DNA of 64,000 nt from Bacillota bacterium (GCA_023410645.1 JAEYPQ010000030.1:69490-133489); one strand, 5' to 3'; counted from the stretch's first letter, positions 1-8,207 are shown. Numbers and translations: made by a program. Notes: a model not told the origin generated them from the sequence alone.

Positions 1-1032
1 GGGAATATAAAAGAATATAGAGATATAAATAAGTTAATATCAAAGAGTCAAAGAATAATATTAGTTAATGATAATAATAAATGTGAATTAATAAAATATC
101 CAATGAAAAAGTTTACAAAGAATGTTTATGATTACATAGATATTGCATTTCCAATTGTACATGGTACAAATGTTGAAGATGGAATATTGCAAGGATATTT
201 AAAACATTTAAATGTACCTTTTGTTGGATGCGATGCTTTATCATCAGCAATTGGTATGGATAAGTATGTTATGAAAGCTGTTTTAAAAGAAAATGATATA
301 CCAGTTCTAGATTGCATGAGTTTTAATTTGAAGGATTATAACGAGGGCATTGAAAATATTATTACAAAAGTAGAATCAAATATTGAATATCCAGTTATAG
401 TTAAGCCAATAAATCTAGGATCTAGTGTTGGAATAAAAATTGCTAAAGATAAAGAAAAATTAGATGAGGCAATTGAATATGCTTTTCAATTTTCAAATAG
501 AATATTAGTTGAACATGCTATATCTGAGCTAAAAGAAATAAATTGCTCTGTACTTGGTGATTATGAAGAAGCAATAGCATCAGAGTGTGAAGAACCGATT
601 AATACAGATGAGATTTTAAGTTATGAAGATAAATATATATCAAATGGTGGCAAAACAAGTGGATCTAAAGGAATGAGTAGCCTTAAAAGAAAGCTTCCAG
701 CTGATATTTCAGAAGATATAAAAAAGGAAATTCAAGAACTTGCAGTTAAGACATTTAAAATACTTGGATGTAATGGTGTATCTAGAATAGATTTTATGAT
801 AGATAAAGCAATAGATAAAGTATATGTAAATGAAATTAATACAATTCCTGGTTCTTTAGCATTTTATCTATGGGAAGCAACTGGTTTAAAATACAAAGAA
901 TTATTAGATAAATTAATAACAATTGCATTAAAAAGATCAAGAGAAGAAGAACAAGTTTCCTATTCTTTTGAAACAAACATATTATCAGGAATTGAACTTG
1001 GTGGAACTAAGGGTACAAAACTAGGGAAATAA
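1..1032 (+). CDS. ddl: D-alanine--D-alanine ligase, 5' end missing
   Basis: ATP-grasp ligase that joins two D-alanines for the peptidoglycan stem peptide in the cytoplasm. The frame is open from base 1, so the gene begins outside the window; 343 residues are present and perhaps 50 N-terminal residues, including the first substrate loop, are missing. Visible motifs are FPIVHGTNVEDG (substrate-binding region), YPVIVKPINLGSSVGI (ATP-grasp loop), RIDFMID and NEINTIPGS (metal and substrate binding near the C-terminus). An ATG at 103 lies inside the conserved fold and is not the true start. The C-terminus has a tail of about 30 residues beyond the domain. A D-Ala-D-Lac or D-Ser variant cannot be excluded without the missing N-terminus. 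Confidence 0.9.
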   Translation, partial: GNIKEYRDINKLISKSQRIILVNDNNKCELIKYPMKKFTKNVYDYIDIAFPIVHGTNVEDGILQGYLKHLNVPFVGCDALSSAIGMDKYVMKAVLKENDIPVLDCMSFNLKDYNEGIENIITKVESNIEYPVIVKPINLGSSVGIKIAKDKEKLDEAIEYAFQFSNRILVEHAISELKEINCSVLGDYEEAIASECEEPINTDEILSYEDKYISNGGKTSGSKGMSSLKRKLPADISEDIKKEIQELAVKTFKILGCNGVSRIDFMIDKAIDKVYVNEINTIPGSLAFYLWEATGLKYKELLDKLITIALKRSREEEQVSYSFETNILSGIELGGTKGTKLGK

Positions 1033-1044
1033 ACTATCAATTAT

Positions 1045-1073
1045 TTGAAATTCTCCTAAATTTATAGTATAAT
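1045..1073 (+). promoter_or_regulatory. sigma-A promoter for the small membrane protein gene
   Basis: TTGAAA at 1045-1050 and TATAAT at 1068-1073 with a 17-bp spacer. A second TATAAT-like box follows at about 1104, so there may be two start points. Confidence 0.6.
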
Positions 1074-1137
1074 ATAACTGAAAATATAAAAAGTTATAGT
1101 TTTAGTATAATTATATAACTAAGGGGGGGAACTTTAA

Positions 1138-1338
1138 TTGATTGATTCTAATCGGAAGATCATCATATTTATAGTCTTACTGGTTATTATACTTACTTTA
1201 GGAAAAATAATTATTGGTATATTAAGTCTAATATTATTTTTAATATCACACTTATTAAACTTATTTTTCCCTATTATTGTTGTTGCATTAATAATATATT
1301 TACTAATGAAATTATTAAGAAGCAGGAAAATAAAATAA
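1138..1338 (+). CDS. small membrane protein of unknown function
   Basis: A 66-residue, almost entirely hydrophobic protein with two or three predicted membrane segments (about residues 7-24, 25-43 and 44-60) and a basic C-terminal tail (RSRKIK) that should lie in the cytoplasm. The start is TTG, chosen because a very strong G-rich Shine-Dalgarno (AAGGGGGGGAA, about 1121-1131) sits just upstream and there is no better ATG. It has its own promoter and is followed at once by an intrinsic terminator, so it is a single-gene unit. I do not recognise a family. Confidence 0.65.
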   Translation: MIDSNRKIIIFIVLLVIILTLGKIIIGILSLILFLISHLLNLFFPIIVVALIIYLLMKLLRSRKIK

Positions 1339-1343
1339 TATTA

Positions 1344-1384
1344 AAAATACAGGTATATTTTAAAGATATGCCTGTATTTTTTTA
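1344..1384 (+). terminator. intrinsic terminator
   Basis: Stem AATACAGGTATA / TATGCCTGTATT followed by a T run, directly after the small membrane protein gene. Confidence 0.8.
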
Positions 1385-1392
1385 TTTGTAAC

Positions 1393-1421
1393 TTGATTTT
1401 AAGATAGTTTATTAGTATAAT
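1393..1421 (+). promoter_or_regulatory. promoter of the first tRNA-Gly
   Basis: TTGATT (1393-1398), 17-bp spacer, TATAAT (1416-1421), placing the transcript start at the tRNA 5' end. Confidence 0.65.
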
Positions 1422-1429
1422 ATATATAT

Positions 1430-1503
<74 letters not shown>

Positions 1504-1725
1504 ATTATAGAGTAATCAATGTTTAAGTTTTTATATATAAGAAAAAGCTAGTAATTCCAATAGGAAACTAGAATTTTTGTTATTTAAAGATATATTTGTT
1601 ACATTTTATTTATGTGAAGATAATGATTACTCAGTTTATAAAGCAGTTATTGAAATGGCTAATATAGTAAAAATATGTTGAATTTAAAAGCAAAAAAGTA
1701 TATAATTTTAGTGAGGAAAAGCCTT

Positions 1726-1939
1726 ATGGATAAGTTAAAAGTATTATGTGGAAACATTTTAGATTATTTAGATGGTAAGAATGCAATTGTTAATTCAAAT
1801 AACCAATATATGATATGTGGTAGTGGTTTGTGGAGCAATATTTATAAGAGCAGGTAAAGATATATCAGAAGAATATTTTAAAAAAGTGTCCAATTCTTTT
1901 ATAAAAGAAATAATTGACATAGGAATTAAAGTTGTATAG
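1726..1939 (+). pseudogene. macro-domain (ADP-ribose-binding) protein remnant, frameshifted
   Basis: From the ATG at 1726 the frame reads MDKLKVLCGNILDYLDGKNA, then AIVNSNNQYM and a GSG: the N-terminal part of a macro domain, in which the NAIVNSNN stretch and the glycine-rich loop bind ADP-ribose. After GSG the frame breaks. Moving to another frame restores CGAIFIRAGKDISEEYF, the expected continuation, and then a TAG ends it at 1939. The gene has therefore lost its frame at about 1816 and most of its C-terminal half. A weak ribosome site (GAGGAAAAG) lies upstream. The domain identification is fairly clear; the original partner or function is not. Confidence 0.65.
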
Positions 1940-2018
1940 AAGATATAGATAAAGAAATGATAGATAAACATTCGTAAAAAAATAATGTAATTATATAATG
2001 ATTTTGGTGGTAATAATA

Positions 2019-2819
2019 ATGGGAAAAATATATGAAAAAATAAAAGAAGAAGAAATATTATGCAAGGATGTAGTCGTTCCAGAATATTTTCCTGCAATAT
2101 ATATAGATGAATATGATAATGTATACTGTTATGCTGGAATAATTGATAAAAATAGATTTTTATTTGGGTCTTGTCCATATTGGTTAAAAGGCAGAAAACC
2201 AAAGGAAATAAATAATAGTATTAGAGGTTATTTTAGAATAAAGAATGGAAAAATTTTACAAGACAAAAAGTTTATAGATGAGAAAAATTCTTTTAATGAA
2301 AAGGCTAAATTTAAAATGATTCCTGCACATGTTCACTTTCCAGCTCCGCAAGATATGACTTTTGGTATATACTCTAGTACATATCAAGATTTAGAAAAAG
2401 AATTAACGGCGAAAGTGTTTGGTATTTCTTACGATGATTTATTGGAAATTCTTTATCAATATAATAATATTTTTAAAGTCGCTCAAAAAACATATTTTAA
2501 TAATTATCCTAAAATTACTAGATCAATTAAAAATAATAATTATTGTGATTTGAGCGGAATGTGGATTCCTAAAGAATTTCCATATATTGCTTTTTGTGAA
2601 AGTGACTACTATTATTCTCATATTTCACTTTATGGATTTTATCAACATATGAAATTTATAACTTCATGTGATATTGATTCTATTATATCAAAACAATTGA
2701 TATCAAATGGCTTAAACCCAGAGATATTAAACGTGTTATTTAATATGGATAGTGATGATTATATTAGCAGGCCAATTGATGAATATTTATTTAATGAATT
2801 AAATGATTGTTATCAATAA
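2019..2819 (+). CDS. hypothetical protein
   Basis: A soluble 266-residue protein rich in Tyr, Asn and Ile, with no signal peptide or membrane segment. ATG at 2019 is preferred over the in-frame ATG at 1998 because GGTGG (about 2006-2010) is well placed for it. Features visible are an N-terminal charged helix, a central stretch with HVHFPAPQD, and an aromatic-rich segment CESDYYYSHISLYGF. No catalytic signature is obvious and I do not recognise the family. It stands alone in the accessory region, with gene remnants on both sides and no clear terminator. Confidence 0.6.
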   Translation: MGKIYEKIKEEEILCKDVVVPEYFPAIYIDEYDNVYCYAGIIDKNRFLFGSCPYWLKGRKPKEINNSIRGYFRIKNGKILQDKKFIDEKNSFNEKAKFKMIPAHVHFPAPQDMTFGIYSSTYQDLEKELTAKVFGISYDDLLEILYQYNNIFKVAQKTYFNNYPKITRSIKNNNYCDLSGMWIPKEFPYIAFCESDYYYSHISLYGFYQHMKFITSCDIDSIISKQLISNGLNPEILNVLFNMDSDDYISRPIDEYLFNELNDCYQ

Positions 2820-2979
2820 AAAATATTGTATTTAAATAGAATAGACTTATTATTTAATAAAGTGTCTTGGTATGTCTTAAAGTGTTCTGCAGTTGTATTA
2901 AATCGCATTAAGTTTTTAAAGTAGAGCTGAAGATCATTGAAGCAATTGGAGTGATATTCCAAGTTTAAAACAGTTTAAT

Positions 2980-3093
2980 ATGAATATTAAGTTTACTAAT
3001 GCAGTCTTTTAACATGGTTTATTTGAAGGTTCATTTAAATTAAATGAAGATGATAGTGTTAAAGAATATATATTAGGAAATGTATTAGATTAG
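2980..3093 (+). pseudogene. short decayed coding remnant with an internal stop
   Basis: The frame from ATG 2980 reads MNIKFTNAVF, a TAA, then HGLFEGSFKLNEDD and SVKEYILGNVLD up to a TAG at 3091. Codon use and amino-acid composition on both sides of the internal stop look coding, so this is probably the tail of a dead gene. I cannot name the family. The rest of the interval 2820-3217 holds nothing else I can support. Confidence 0.4.
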
Positions 3094-3217
3094 ACCTTTA
3101 TAAAAGGTTTGTCGCCTGTTGGAAAATTTCTACATTTATAGAGTAATCAGACCCTTGATTTTTTATAAAATTTATATAATTAGTTAGTAATACAAATAGT
3201 GATTTGTAGGAGGTATT

Positions 3218-3541
3218 ATGAATAATATTGAAAAAGAAATAAAAGTAATTACTATTTGTGGTAGTCTTAAATTTAAAGATGAAATGATGAAAGTAGCAAT
3301 GCAAATGGAATTGGAAGGAAATGTTATTTTAACTCCAATATTTCCAATAACTGATGATAAAGATGCTTATACTAAAGAAGAGGTAATTATGCTTGGTAAA
3401 ATGCACAAAGAAAAAATAAAGTTATCAGATGCTATTTTAGTTGTCAATGTAAATGGCTATATAGGTAATAGTACAAAAAGTGAAATTGAATATGCAAAAG
3501 TTCAAGGAAAAGAAATATTATATTTAGAAAAGGATAAATAA
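3218..3541 (+). CDS. nucleoside 2-deoxyribosyltransferase-like protein
   Basis: A 107-residue protein of the nucleoside deoxyribosyltransferase / DUF4406-like Rossmann-type superfamily. It opens with VITICGSLKFKDEMM (the nucleotide-binding first strand and loop). It has LSDAILVVNVNGYIGNST in the middle, with the conserved Asp and Asn seen in these proteins, and ends SEIEYAKVQGKEILYLE. Family members cleave or exchange the base of nucleosides or nucleotides, but many small members are uncharacterised, so the exact substrate is unknown. The ribosome site is a strong TAGGAGG. The gene uses the promoter/leader module shared with other genes of this region (TATAAT at 3175-3180, then AGTGATTTGTAGGAGG). 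Confidence 0.75.
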   Translation: MNNIEKEIKVITICGSLKFKDEMMKVAMQMELEGNVILTPIFPITDDKDAYTKEEVIMLGKMHKEKIKLSDAILVVNVNGYIGNSTKSEIEYAKVQGKEILYLEKDK

Positions 3542-3666
3542 AGCAAATATTATTACATCAGAAGAATTTTAGAGTAAAAAAAATGAATAGATAAGCTAAA
3601 TGGTCTAATGCCTGTTTGAAGATTGATCCAAAAGATATAATTGTCTTACTAAAAAAATTAATGATT

Positions 3667-3697
3667 AAATCAACTGAAATATGTTGATTTTTTTTTT
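3667..3697 (+). terminator. intrinsic terminator
   Basis: AAATCAAC / GTTGATTT stem followed by nine or more T residues. Confidence 0.7.
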
Positions 3698-3760
3698 GTG
3701 TTGTTGAAAAGAAAATATAGATGTGATAATATATAAAAAAAGAAATCAATATAAATAGCT

Positions 3761-3841
3761 AAAGAATTAAAGTCTAAAAATCAAATGTTATGGATTCAAA
3801 AGATGAATAACATTAAGAATATAGCTGAAAAATTATTTTAA
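3761..3841 (+). pseudogene. TnpV-like C-terminal remnant, copy 1
   Basis: The frame reads KELKSKNQMLWIQKMNNIKN followed by IAEKLF and a stop. The pattern NQMLWxQxMNNIxNxAEE is the C-terminal signature of TnpV, a small protein carried by conjugative and mobilisable elements of Clostridia. No N-terminal part or start codon is present, so this is a fragment left by a lost element. The interval 3542-3760 holds only the hairpin described separately and AT-rich sequence that looks like further decayed coding DNA. Confidence 0.6.
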
Positions 3842-3896
3842 ATTATGTAAAGCTTGTGAGATAAATAGTAATTTGGAGAGAATGTGAGGTTATAGA

Positions 3897-4664
3897 ATGG
3901 AAGATTTACCTTTGAATACTGATTTTATAAACTTAACAACAGAGAATCTTGTTAATGAGCATTTATGTTGCATTATCCGCAGTAAAAAGATTCATCAAGG
4001 TGTTGAGGCAAAGAGACAATGGCTTTCTAACCGATTAAGTGAAGGTCATGTCTTTAGAAAGTTAAATGCAAAAGCTACAGTTTTTATTGAATATGCTCCT
4101 CTTGAAACTTCTTGGGTTCCTATTATTGGGGACAACTATTATTATCTGTATTGTTTATGGGTTTCTGGTGATTACAAGGGAAAAGGGTATGGAAAATCTT
4201 TGATGGAGTATTGTTTAGCTGATGCCAAAGAAAAAGGAAAATCTGGTATTTGTATGCTCGGAGCAAAAAAACAAAAATCTTGGCTTACTGACCAATCATT
4301 TGCCAAAAAATTTGGATTTAAAGTTGTAGATACTACTGATAGTGGATATGAATTGCTTGCACTTTCTTTTGATGGAACAACACCAAAGTTTACACAAAAT
4401 GCTAAACATGAAAAAATTGAAAGTAAAGAACTAACAATCTATTATGATATGCAATGTCCATATGTCTATCAAAATATTAAGATTATAAAACAGTATTGTG
4501 AAATGAATTCTATTCCTGTATCTTTAATTAAAGTAGATACATTACAAAAAGCAAAGGAATTGCCTTGTGTTTTCAATAACTGGGGTGTATTTTATAAGGG
4601 AAATTTTGAGACAGTGAATTTGTTGTTAGATGTTGAATACTTAAAGAGAATACTCAAAAAATGA
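3897..4664 (+). CDS. GNAT acetyltransferase with C-terminal YoaP-like domain
   Basis: A 255-residue two-domain protein. Residues 1-160 form a GNAT fold: LYCLWVSGDYKGKGYGKSLM carries the acetyl-CoA pyrophosphate loop (Q/RxxGxG/A form, here GKGYGK) and AKKFGFKVVDT is the usual last strand. Residues 175-255 resemble the YoaP-like extension (KELTIYYDMQCPYVYQN, then a CVFNNWGVFYKG segment) seen in Bacillus subtilis YoaP and clostridial relatives; it contains a CPY motif that suggests a thioredoxin-like fold. Such proteins should acetylate an amine, substrate unknown. GTGAGG about 7 nt before ATG 3897 fixes the start. An AGTAATTTGGAGAG element resembling the leader shared by its neighbours lies just upstream. 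Confidence 0.82.
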   Translation: MEDLPLNTDFINLTTENLVNEHLCCIIRSKKIHQGVEAKRQWLSNRLSEGHVFRKLNAKATVFIEYAPLETSWVPIIGDNYYYLYCLWVSGDYKGKGYGKSLMEYCLADAKEKGKSGICMLGAKKQKSWLTDQSFAKKFGFKVVDTTDSGYELLALSFDGTTPKFTQNAKHEKIESKELTIYYDMQCPYVYQNIKIIKQYCEMNSIPVSLIKVDTLQKAKELPCVFNNWGVFYKGNFETVNLLLDVEYLKRILKK

Positions 4665-4795
4665 AAAATATTAAGGATAGGCAGAATAGTTTGTTTTGAA
4701 TGAAATAATTTTACTCTATAGATTATTTTTTGTATAAATGATATACTATTTATGATACAAATGGTAATTTGTAAAATCAAAAGGAGGAAATGAAA

Positions 4796-5257
4796 ATGGC
4801 AAAATCAGAATGGTATGAGAGAAAAAACGGAAAAGTAGAACATTTAGTTTATTTAAATGACAAAGCAAAAGAGTTAGATAAGCTAATTAATAATGAAAAG
4901 ACAATGATTATAAGGGGGGCAGCAGGTAAAAAATGTCCTTTAGGTGGTCGTGCAAAAGTAAATGATGACATATATTTTGTTGAAACTGGTGGAGATATGA
5001 TAGTAACGCATAAAGGAATTATTTCAAAAGTAATTGAAAGTGAAAAGATGACTCCAGAAGAATCAGAAGAATTTATAAAAAAATATGAAAAGGAACTGAA
5101 TCTATCAAAAGACCAATATAAAAGATGGAATGGTAAAAAGTTTTTAGCCGTTTATGAAATATCAGAACTAAAAGAAATTGATCATTTTAAGTATAATCGT
5201 GAAAATAATATGGATGACTGGATTATTACAGATGATATAAAGAAAATCAAATTATAA
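4796..5257 (+). CDS. hypothetical protein, possibly PUA/ASCH-like
   Basis: A soluble protein of 153 residues. Two in-frame ATGs exist (4790 and 4796); GGAGG at 4783-4787 leaves 8 nt to the second and only 2 nt to the first, so 4796 is chosen. Residues 36-65 (MIIRGAAGKKCPLGGRAKVN, then DDIYFVE) followed by a short beta stretch recall the RNA-binding PUA/ASCH/EVE folds, which begin with a similar strand-Gly/Lys-strand pattern, but I cannot confirm this. The C-terminal half is helical and charged. The gene has an extended -10 (TGATATACT, 4739-4747) and the shared leader GGTAATTTGTA, like three neighbours. Confidence 0.6.
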   Translation: MAKSEWYERKNGKVEHLVYLNDKAKELDKLINNEKTMIIRGAAGKKCPLGGRAKVNDDIYFVETGGDMIVTHKGIISKVIESEKMTPEESEEFIKKYEKELNLSKDQYKRWNGKKFLAVYEISELKEIDHFKYNRENNMDDWIITDDIKKIKL

Positions 5258-5312
5258 TAATAAATTATAATTTGTATGTTTAATTTTAAAATTTAAAAAG
5301 TAAATTGATATT

Positions 5313-5441
5313 ATGGCAACATTAAATGAATATAAAGATTTTATTTTAGAACAATTAGATCTATTTGATAATATAATTTGCAAATCAATGATGGGTGAAT
5401 ATTTACTTTATTATATTTATATATTACTATTTAAACTGTAA
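5313..5441 (+). pseudogene. TfoX N-terminal domain remnant, truncated
   Basis: ATG 5313 opens a 42-residue frame, MATLNEYKDFILEQLDLFDN then IICKSMMGEYLLYY, which matches the start of the TfoX/Sxy N-terminal domain (typical pattern YxxFIxEQL...MMGEYxxYY). After LLYY the sequence turns into YIYILLFKL and stops, so the remaining two thirds of the domain are gone. No good ribosome site precedes it. In full-length form TfoX-like proteins are linked to competence or nucleic-acid binding. This copy is almost certainly dead. Confidence 0.6.
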
Positions 5442-5485
5442 GTTAACAAATTTGTTTGATTATAGATAGTAAGTTAACATAATAT

Positions 5486-5514
5486 TTGCAATAAGTAATA
5501 AAATATGATATAAT
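5486..5514 (+). promoter_or_regulatory. sigma-A promoter of the 5594 gene, with repeated upstream element
   Basis: TTGCAA (5486-5491), 17-bp spacer, TATAAT (5509-5514). Just upstream, GTAAGTTAACA occurs twice (about 5439 and 5469), a candidate operator. The leader of about 70 nt contains the inverted repeat GCAGGA...TCCTGC (5552-5575) just before the AAAGGAGG ribosome site. Confidence 0.6.
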
Positions 5515-5593
5515 GATACTATAGGTAAATGTATCTCTATGCGAATAATTTAGCAGGAGTGAGATCCTGCATAGTTAAAAGGAGGATTTTATA

Positions 5594-6757
5594 ATGAATA
5601 GACTGGAATCTAATACTGTATTGGAAGTTTTAGGAATTAACAATCGGATAAGTAGTATAGAAGGTAAGTCCGATGTTTTAGAAGATGTATATCTTTGGAA
5701 TGACTTTACAATTTACTTTTATGGTAGTGACTATACTATCGTAAGAGGAAAAGTACCGCTTGAAGTAGCTCAAAGAATATATGAAAAATATCCGGAAAAT
5801 CCTTATGGGATAAGGGTTGAAGGAGGTGCAAACAGCAATATACCGTTAGAATGGGCGACAAGTGAAGAGTATGAGAATTTTATAAATGAATCTTTAAATG
5901 AACTAAAACCCGATTTTGACAAACTTGAGAAAGTCATCTTTGCAAGAAGAACTGAGATATTCCAAAATAATCCTCAAAGTTTGTACATCGGAACTTATCA
6001 TGTTGATACAAAGGAAGGGTTGTTGATACTTCTCACTGAATTACATGACCATATTGCATCCAAGCAATTAAACGGCGAAGTTTTAGATTCTCAGGTTGAT
6101 AAAAATGCAGAATTATTAGCGGAAATCATCAGGCGGTTAATAAAACGCAGTAATCCGTGCAAGGATACTGGACGCTGGATTAAAGAAAATAATTCAATCC
6201 TGTTGAAAAAAACAAGTAACCGGAAAACCGCAGATAAACAAGAAAAGCTTATACGTGAACTCTTAAACAAATTCGACAGTACTGTTAATCCGTTTATTAA
6301 TCATGAAGTCGAAATGCTGGATCCAATCAGCTATATTGATAAAGTGACAATTCAATTAAATGCTTATGATGATGGAACGGCAAGATTGAATATTAGAGAT
6401 AATCAATCTGACTCCTGGATCGAACACAATAGGAATAGTGAGTATATCTCTTATGGGATAACTTATCCGGAGCAACCATCAATAACCGTGAATATACATC
6501 ATTATTTGGGAGTTAGAAAAGGTTCAAAAGAACCTGAAAATGTTATTTGCATAGACCATATCTATCCTAAATTTGATGATGAACGTTCTGTTGATTTGAG
6601 ATACAATTTAATTGATGGACTTGCAGGAACAACTTATGGAGATAAATCTCCTGTAACCAAAGAGCAAAAATCACTAATAATTAAGGAATTGCAAAAAGCC
6701 ATTGCTAAAGCTGAAAATTTAACTATTAATAATATGGCTGCTAAAAAAACTGTATAA
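5594..6757 (+). CDS. hypothetical protein, foreign-looking composition
   Basis: A 387-residue soluble protein I do not recognise. It has an acidic N-terminal half with short beta-like segments (DFTIYFYGSDYTIVRGKVP), a central basic helical stretch (residues about 165-235) and a C-terminal region with PSITVNIHHYLGVRKG and VICIDHIYPKF. Codon use differs from its neighbours: CCG, CGG, GGC and CGC codons are much more frequent, which suggests recent transfer. It has its own promoter, an untranslated leader with an inverted repeat, a strong AAAGGAGG and a long terminator, so it is an autonomous unit. There is no membrane segment or signal peptide. Confidence 0.6.
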   Translation: MNRLESNTVLEVLGINNRISSIEGKSDVLEDVYLWNDFTIYFYGSDYTIVRGKVPLEVAQRIYEKYPENPYGIRVEGGANSNIPLEWATSEEYENFINESLNELKPDFDKLEKVIFARRTEIFQNNPQSLYIGTYHVDTKEGLLILLTELHDHIASKQLNGEVLDSQVDKNAELLAEIIRRLIKRSNPCKDTGRWIKENNSILLKKTSNRKTADKQEKLIRELLNKFDSTVNPFINHEVEMLDPISYIDKVTIQLNAYDDGTARLNIRDNQSDSWIEHNRNSEYISYGITYPEQPSITVNIHHYLGVRKGSKEPENVICIDHIYPKFDDERSVDLRYNLIDGLAGTTYGDKSPVTKEQKSLIIKELQKAIAKAENLTINNMAAKKTV

Positions 6758-6772
6758 ACCTTAACTGGTTTA

Positions 6773-6815
6773 AACCTATTTAATCTAATATTTATTAGAT
6801 TAAATAGGTTATTTT
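6773..6815 (+). terminator. long-stem intrinsic terminator
   Basis: Perfect 18-bp inverted repeat (AACCTATTTAATCTAATA and its complement, 6773-6790 and 6793-6810) followed by an AT-rich tract; could serve both strands. Confidence 0.75.
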
Positions 6816-6962
6816 ATTTTCTCCTTGAAAATATGTTTCATAAGTATTGAATAATGTGGTTATAATAGGATGAGTATAATTTTTTAGTTAAAAATAGAAG
6901 TTATATTATAGTAAAGTTTTGAATATAATATCTAAAAAAATATTATTTTTATATTAAAACCC

Positions 6963-6991
6963 TTGACAAATTGAGTAAAAATGAATATAAT
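6963..6991 (+). promoter_or_regulatory. consensus promoter of the second tRNA-Gly
   Basis: Exact TTGACA (6963-6968) and exact TATAAT (6986-6991) with a 17-bp spacer, upstream of the tRNA at 7008. Confidence 0.9.
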
Positions 6992-7007
6992 ATATATGTA
7001 TTTGAAC

Positions 7008-7081
<74 letters not shown>

Positions 7082-7118
7082 AAAGGTAAAATCGTCGCAC
7101 CAAGTGACGTTATCGATT

Positions 7119-7145
7119 AAATCAATCTGAAAAGGTTGATTTTTT
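7119..7145 (+). terminator. intrinsic terminator behind tRNA-Gly
   Basis: AAATCAA / TTGATTT stem with a short T run; equivalent to the hairpin at 3667. Confidence 0.65.
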
Positions 7146-7212
7146 GTCGTTTATTGAAAAGAAATGATTGGTGTGATATGATTAGTATATTAAAAAAGAA
7201 ATCAATATAAGT

Positions 7213-7317
7213 GAAGAACTAAAGGCAAATAATTAAATGTTATGGGTTCAAAAGATGAATAGTATTAAAAATATAGCAGAAGAAATTACTATACAAGAGA
7301 TAATATATAATAATTAA
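7213..7317 (+). pseudogene. TnpV-like C-terminal remnant, copy 2
   Basis: The frame reads EELKANN, a stop, then MLWVQKMNSIKNIAEEITIQ and EIIYNN before the final stop. This is the C-terminus of TnpV with one internal nonsense codon; it extends further than copy 1 and keeps the terminal EIIY. No N-terminal part is present. The rest of 6758-7440 holds the terminators, promoter and tRNA listed separately. Confidence 0.6.
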
Positions 7318-7320
7318 ATT

Positions 7321-7342
7321 GAGGGGGCATCCCCTCTTTTTG
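7321..7342 (+). terminator. GC-rich intrinsic terminator
   Basis: GAGGGG-GCAT-CCCCTC followed by TTTTTG. This is by far the most GC-rich hairpin of the region, consistent with an origin in a mobile element. Confidence 0.85.
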
Positions 7343-7373
7343 TATGTATAGACAAGATGTTTTAATTCAAATA

Positions 7374-7402
7374 TTGTTTATGTTTGACAAAAATGATATA
7401 AT
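7374..7402 (+). promoter_or_regulatory. promoter and shared leader of the GNAT gene
   Basis: TTGTTT (7374-7379), 17-bp spacer, extended TGATATAAT. The leader AGTAATTTGTAGGAGG follows 16 nt after the -10, as at 3175, 4739 and 8161. Confidence 0.6.
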
Positions 7403-7440
7403 GAATTTGTCAAAAAATAGTAATTTGTAGGAGGTTTAAA

Positions 7441-8058
7441 ATGAGAAAAATTGAAGAGAATGAATTGGAAAAAGTTACAAAACAAATATTAGAAATTTTT
7501 TTTGATGAAATAACAATTGCAACTACTGTTAAAGGAATAAATTCTAATACAGCAAGAGAAATAATGTATGAAAATTTGTATAGAGATATGGAATATTTTT
7601 ATAAATATGGTAATATTTTTGTTTATGATGATGATTTTAGTGGAATTGTTACTCTTATTGATGGTAAACAGTTTTCAATTATTAAAAAAACCTTGTTATC
7701 TTTAAAATCAAATAAGAAAATTTTAAGTATTGCTAGTAAAGAAGAAATAAAACTTTTAAGGTCTAATGCAAAAAAAGTACAAAAAATTCATAGTTATAAT
7801 TGGTATAAAAAGCGTAAAAATATTCCCTTCTATGTAGCACATCTAGGTATAGATAAAGATAAAAGAGGTCAAGGTATTTTTAGAGAAATGATGGATTTTC
7901 TGTTTGATTACGTAAAAAACTATAATAATGAAATTGCTCTAGAAACTTTTACCCTTAATAATGTTGAAATTTATGAACATTTTGGATTTGAAGTTGTTGA
8001 TAAAAGTGAAACAAAAAATAAAAAAATGATTGAATATAGAATGATAAAAAGAATATAA
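7441..8058 (+). CDS. GNAT family N-acetyltransferase
   Basis: A 205-residue single-domain acetyltransferase. The core is in the C-terminal half: YVAHLGIDKDKRGQGIFREM is the strand and acetyl-CoA pyrophosphate loop (RGQGIF), and ETFTLNNVEIYEHFGFEVVD is the closing strand-helix pair with the usual Asn and the YExxGF motif. The N-terminal half (residues 1-115) is less conserved and probably sets acceptor specificity. Substrate unknown: small-molecule amines, antibiotics or protein N-termini are all possible. It is a single-gene unit with its own promoter and the leader module shared by several genes here. Strong TAGGAGG supports the start. Confidence 0.82.
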   Translation: MRKIEENELEKVTKQILEIFFDEITIATTVKGINSNTAREIMYENLYRDMEYFYKYGNIFVYDDDFSGIVTLIDGKQFSIIKKTLLSLKSNKKILSIASKEEIKLLRSNAKKVQKIHSYNWYKKRKNIPFYVAHLGIDKDKRGQGIFREMMDFLFDYVKNYNNEIALETFTLNNVEIYEHFGFEVVDKSETKNKKMIEYRMIKRI

Positions 8059-8207
8059 ATAAAGTCAAATAAACGTTAAGATAGTTTTATAAGTCTACGG
8101 ATTGTTGTTGAAAGTAATTTTGATAATTTCTGTGTTTATCTGTATTTTGAGTAATTAAATTGATATAATTAGGTTGAATAAACAGTGTTTTGTAGGAGGA
8201 AAGATAT

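Larger units (their letters stand above)
3663..3841 (+). repeat. copy 1 of a decayed 180-200 bp repeat carrying a terminator and a TnpV tail
   Basis: This block is similar throughout to 7115-7317. Both start with a GATTAAATCAA hairpin and T run, continue through AAGAAATCAATATAA, and end in the same TnpV-like coding tail. The second copy lies in the same orientation 3.45 kb away, directly behind a tRNA gene. Confidence 0.7.
7115..7317 (+). repeat. copy 2 of the terminator/TnpV repeat
   Basis: Matches 3663-3841 in order and orientation. Here the repeat abuts a tRNA-Gly 3' end, a usual position for integrative elements. Confidence 0.7.

Noticed and set aside
1506..1640. Inverted TAGAGTAATCA / TGATTACTC elements near the first tRNA and at about 3139
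   Set aside because: Short, imperfect matches in very AT-rich sequence; not enough to call an IS end or operator.
1795..2202. Minus-strand frame of 135 codons opposite the 2019 gene
   Set aside because: Composition (Phe, Ile, Leu, His) is that of antisense AT-rich coding DNA; no start signals.
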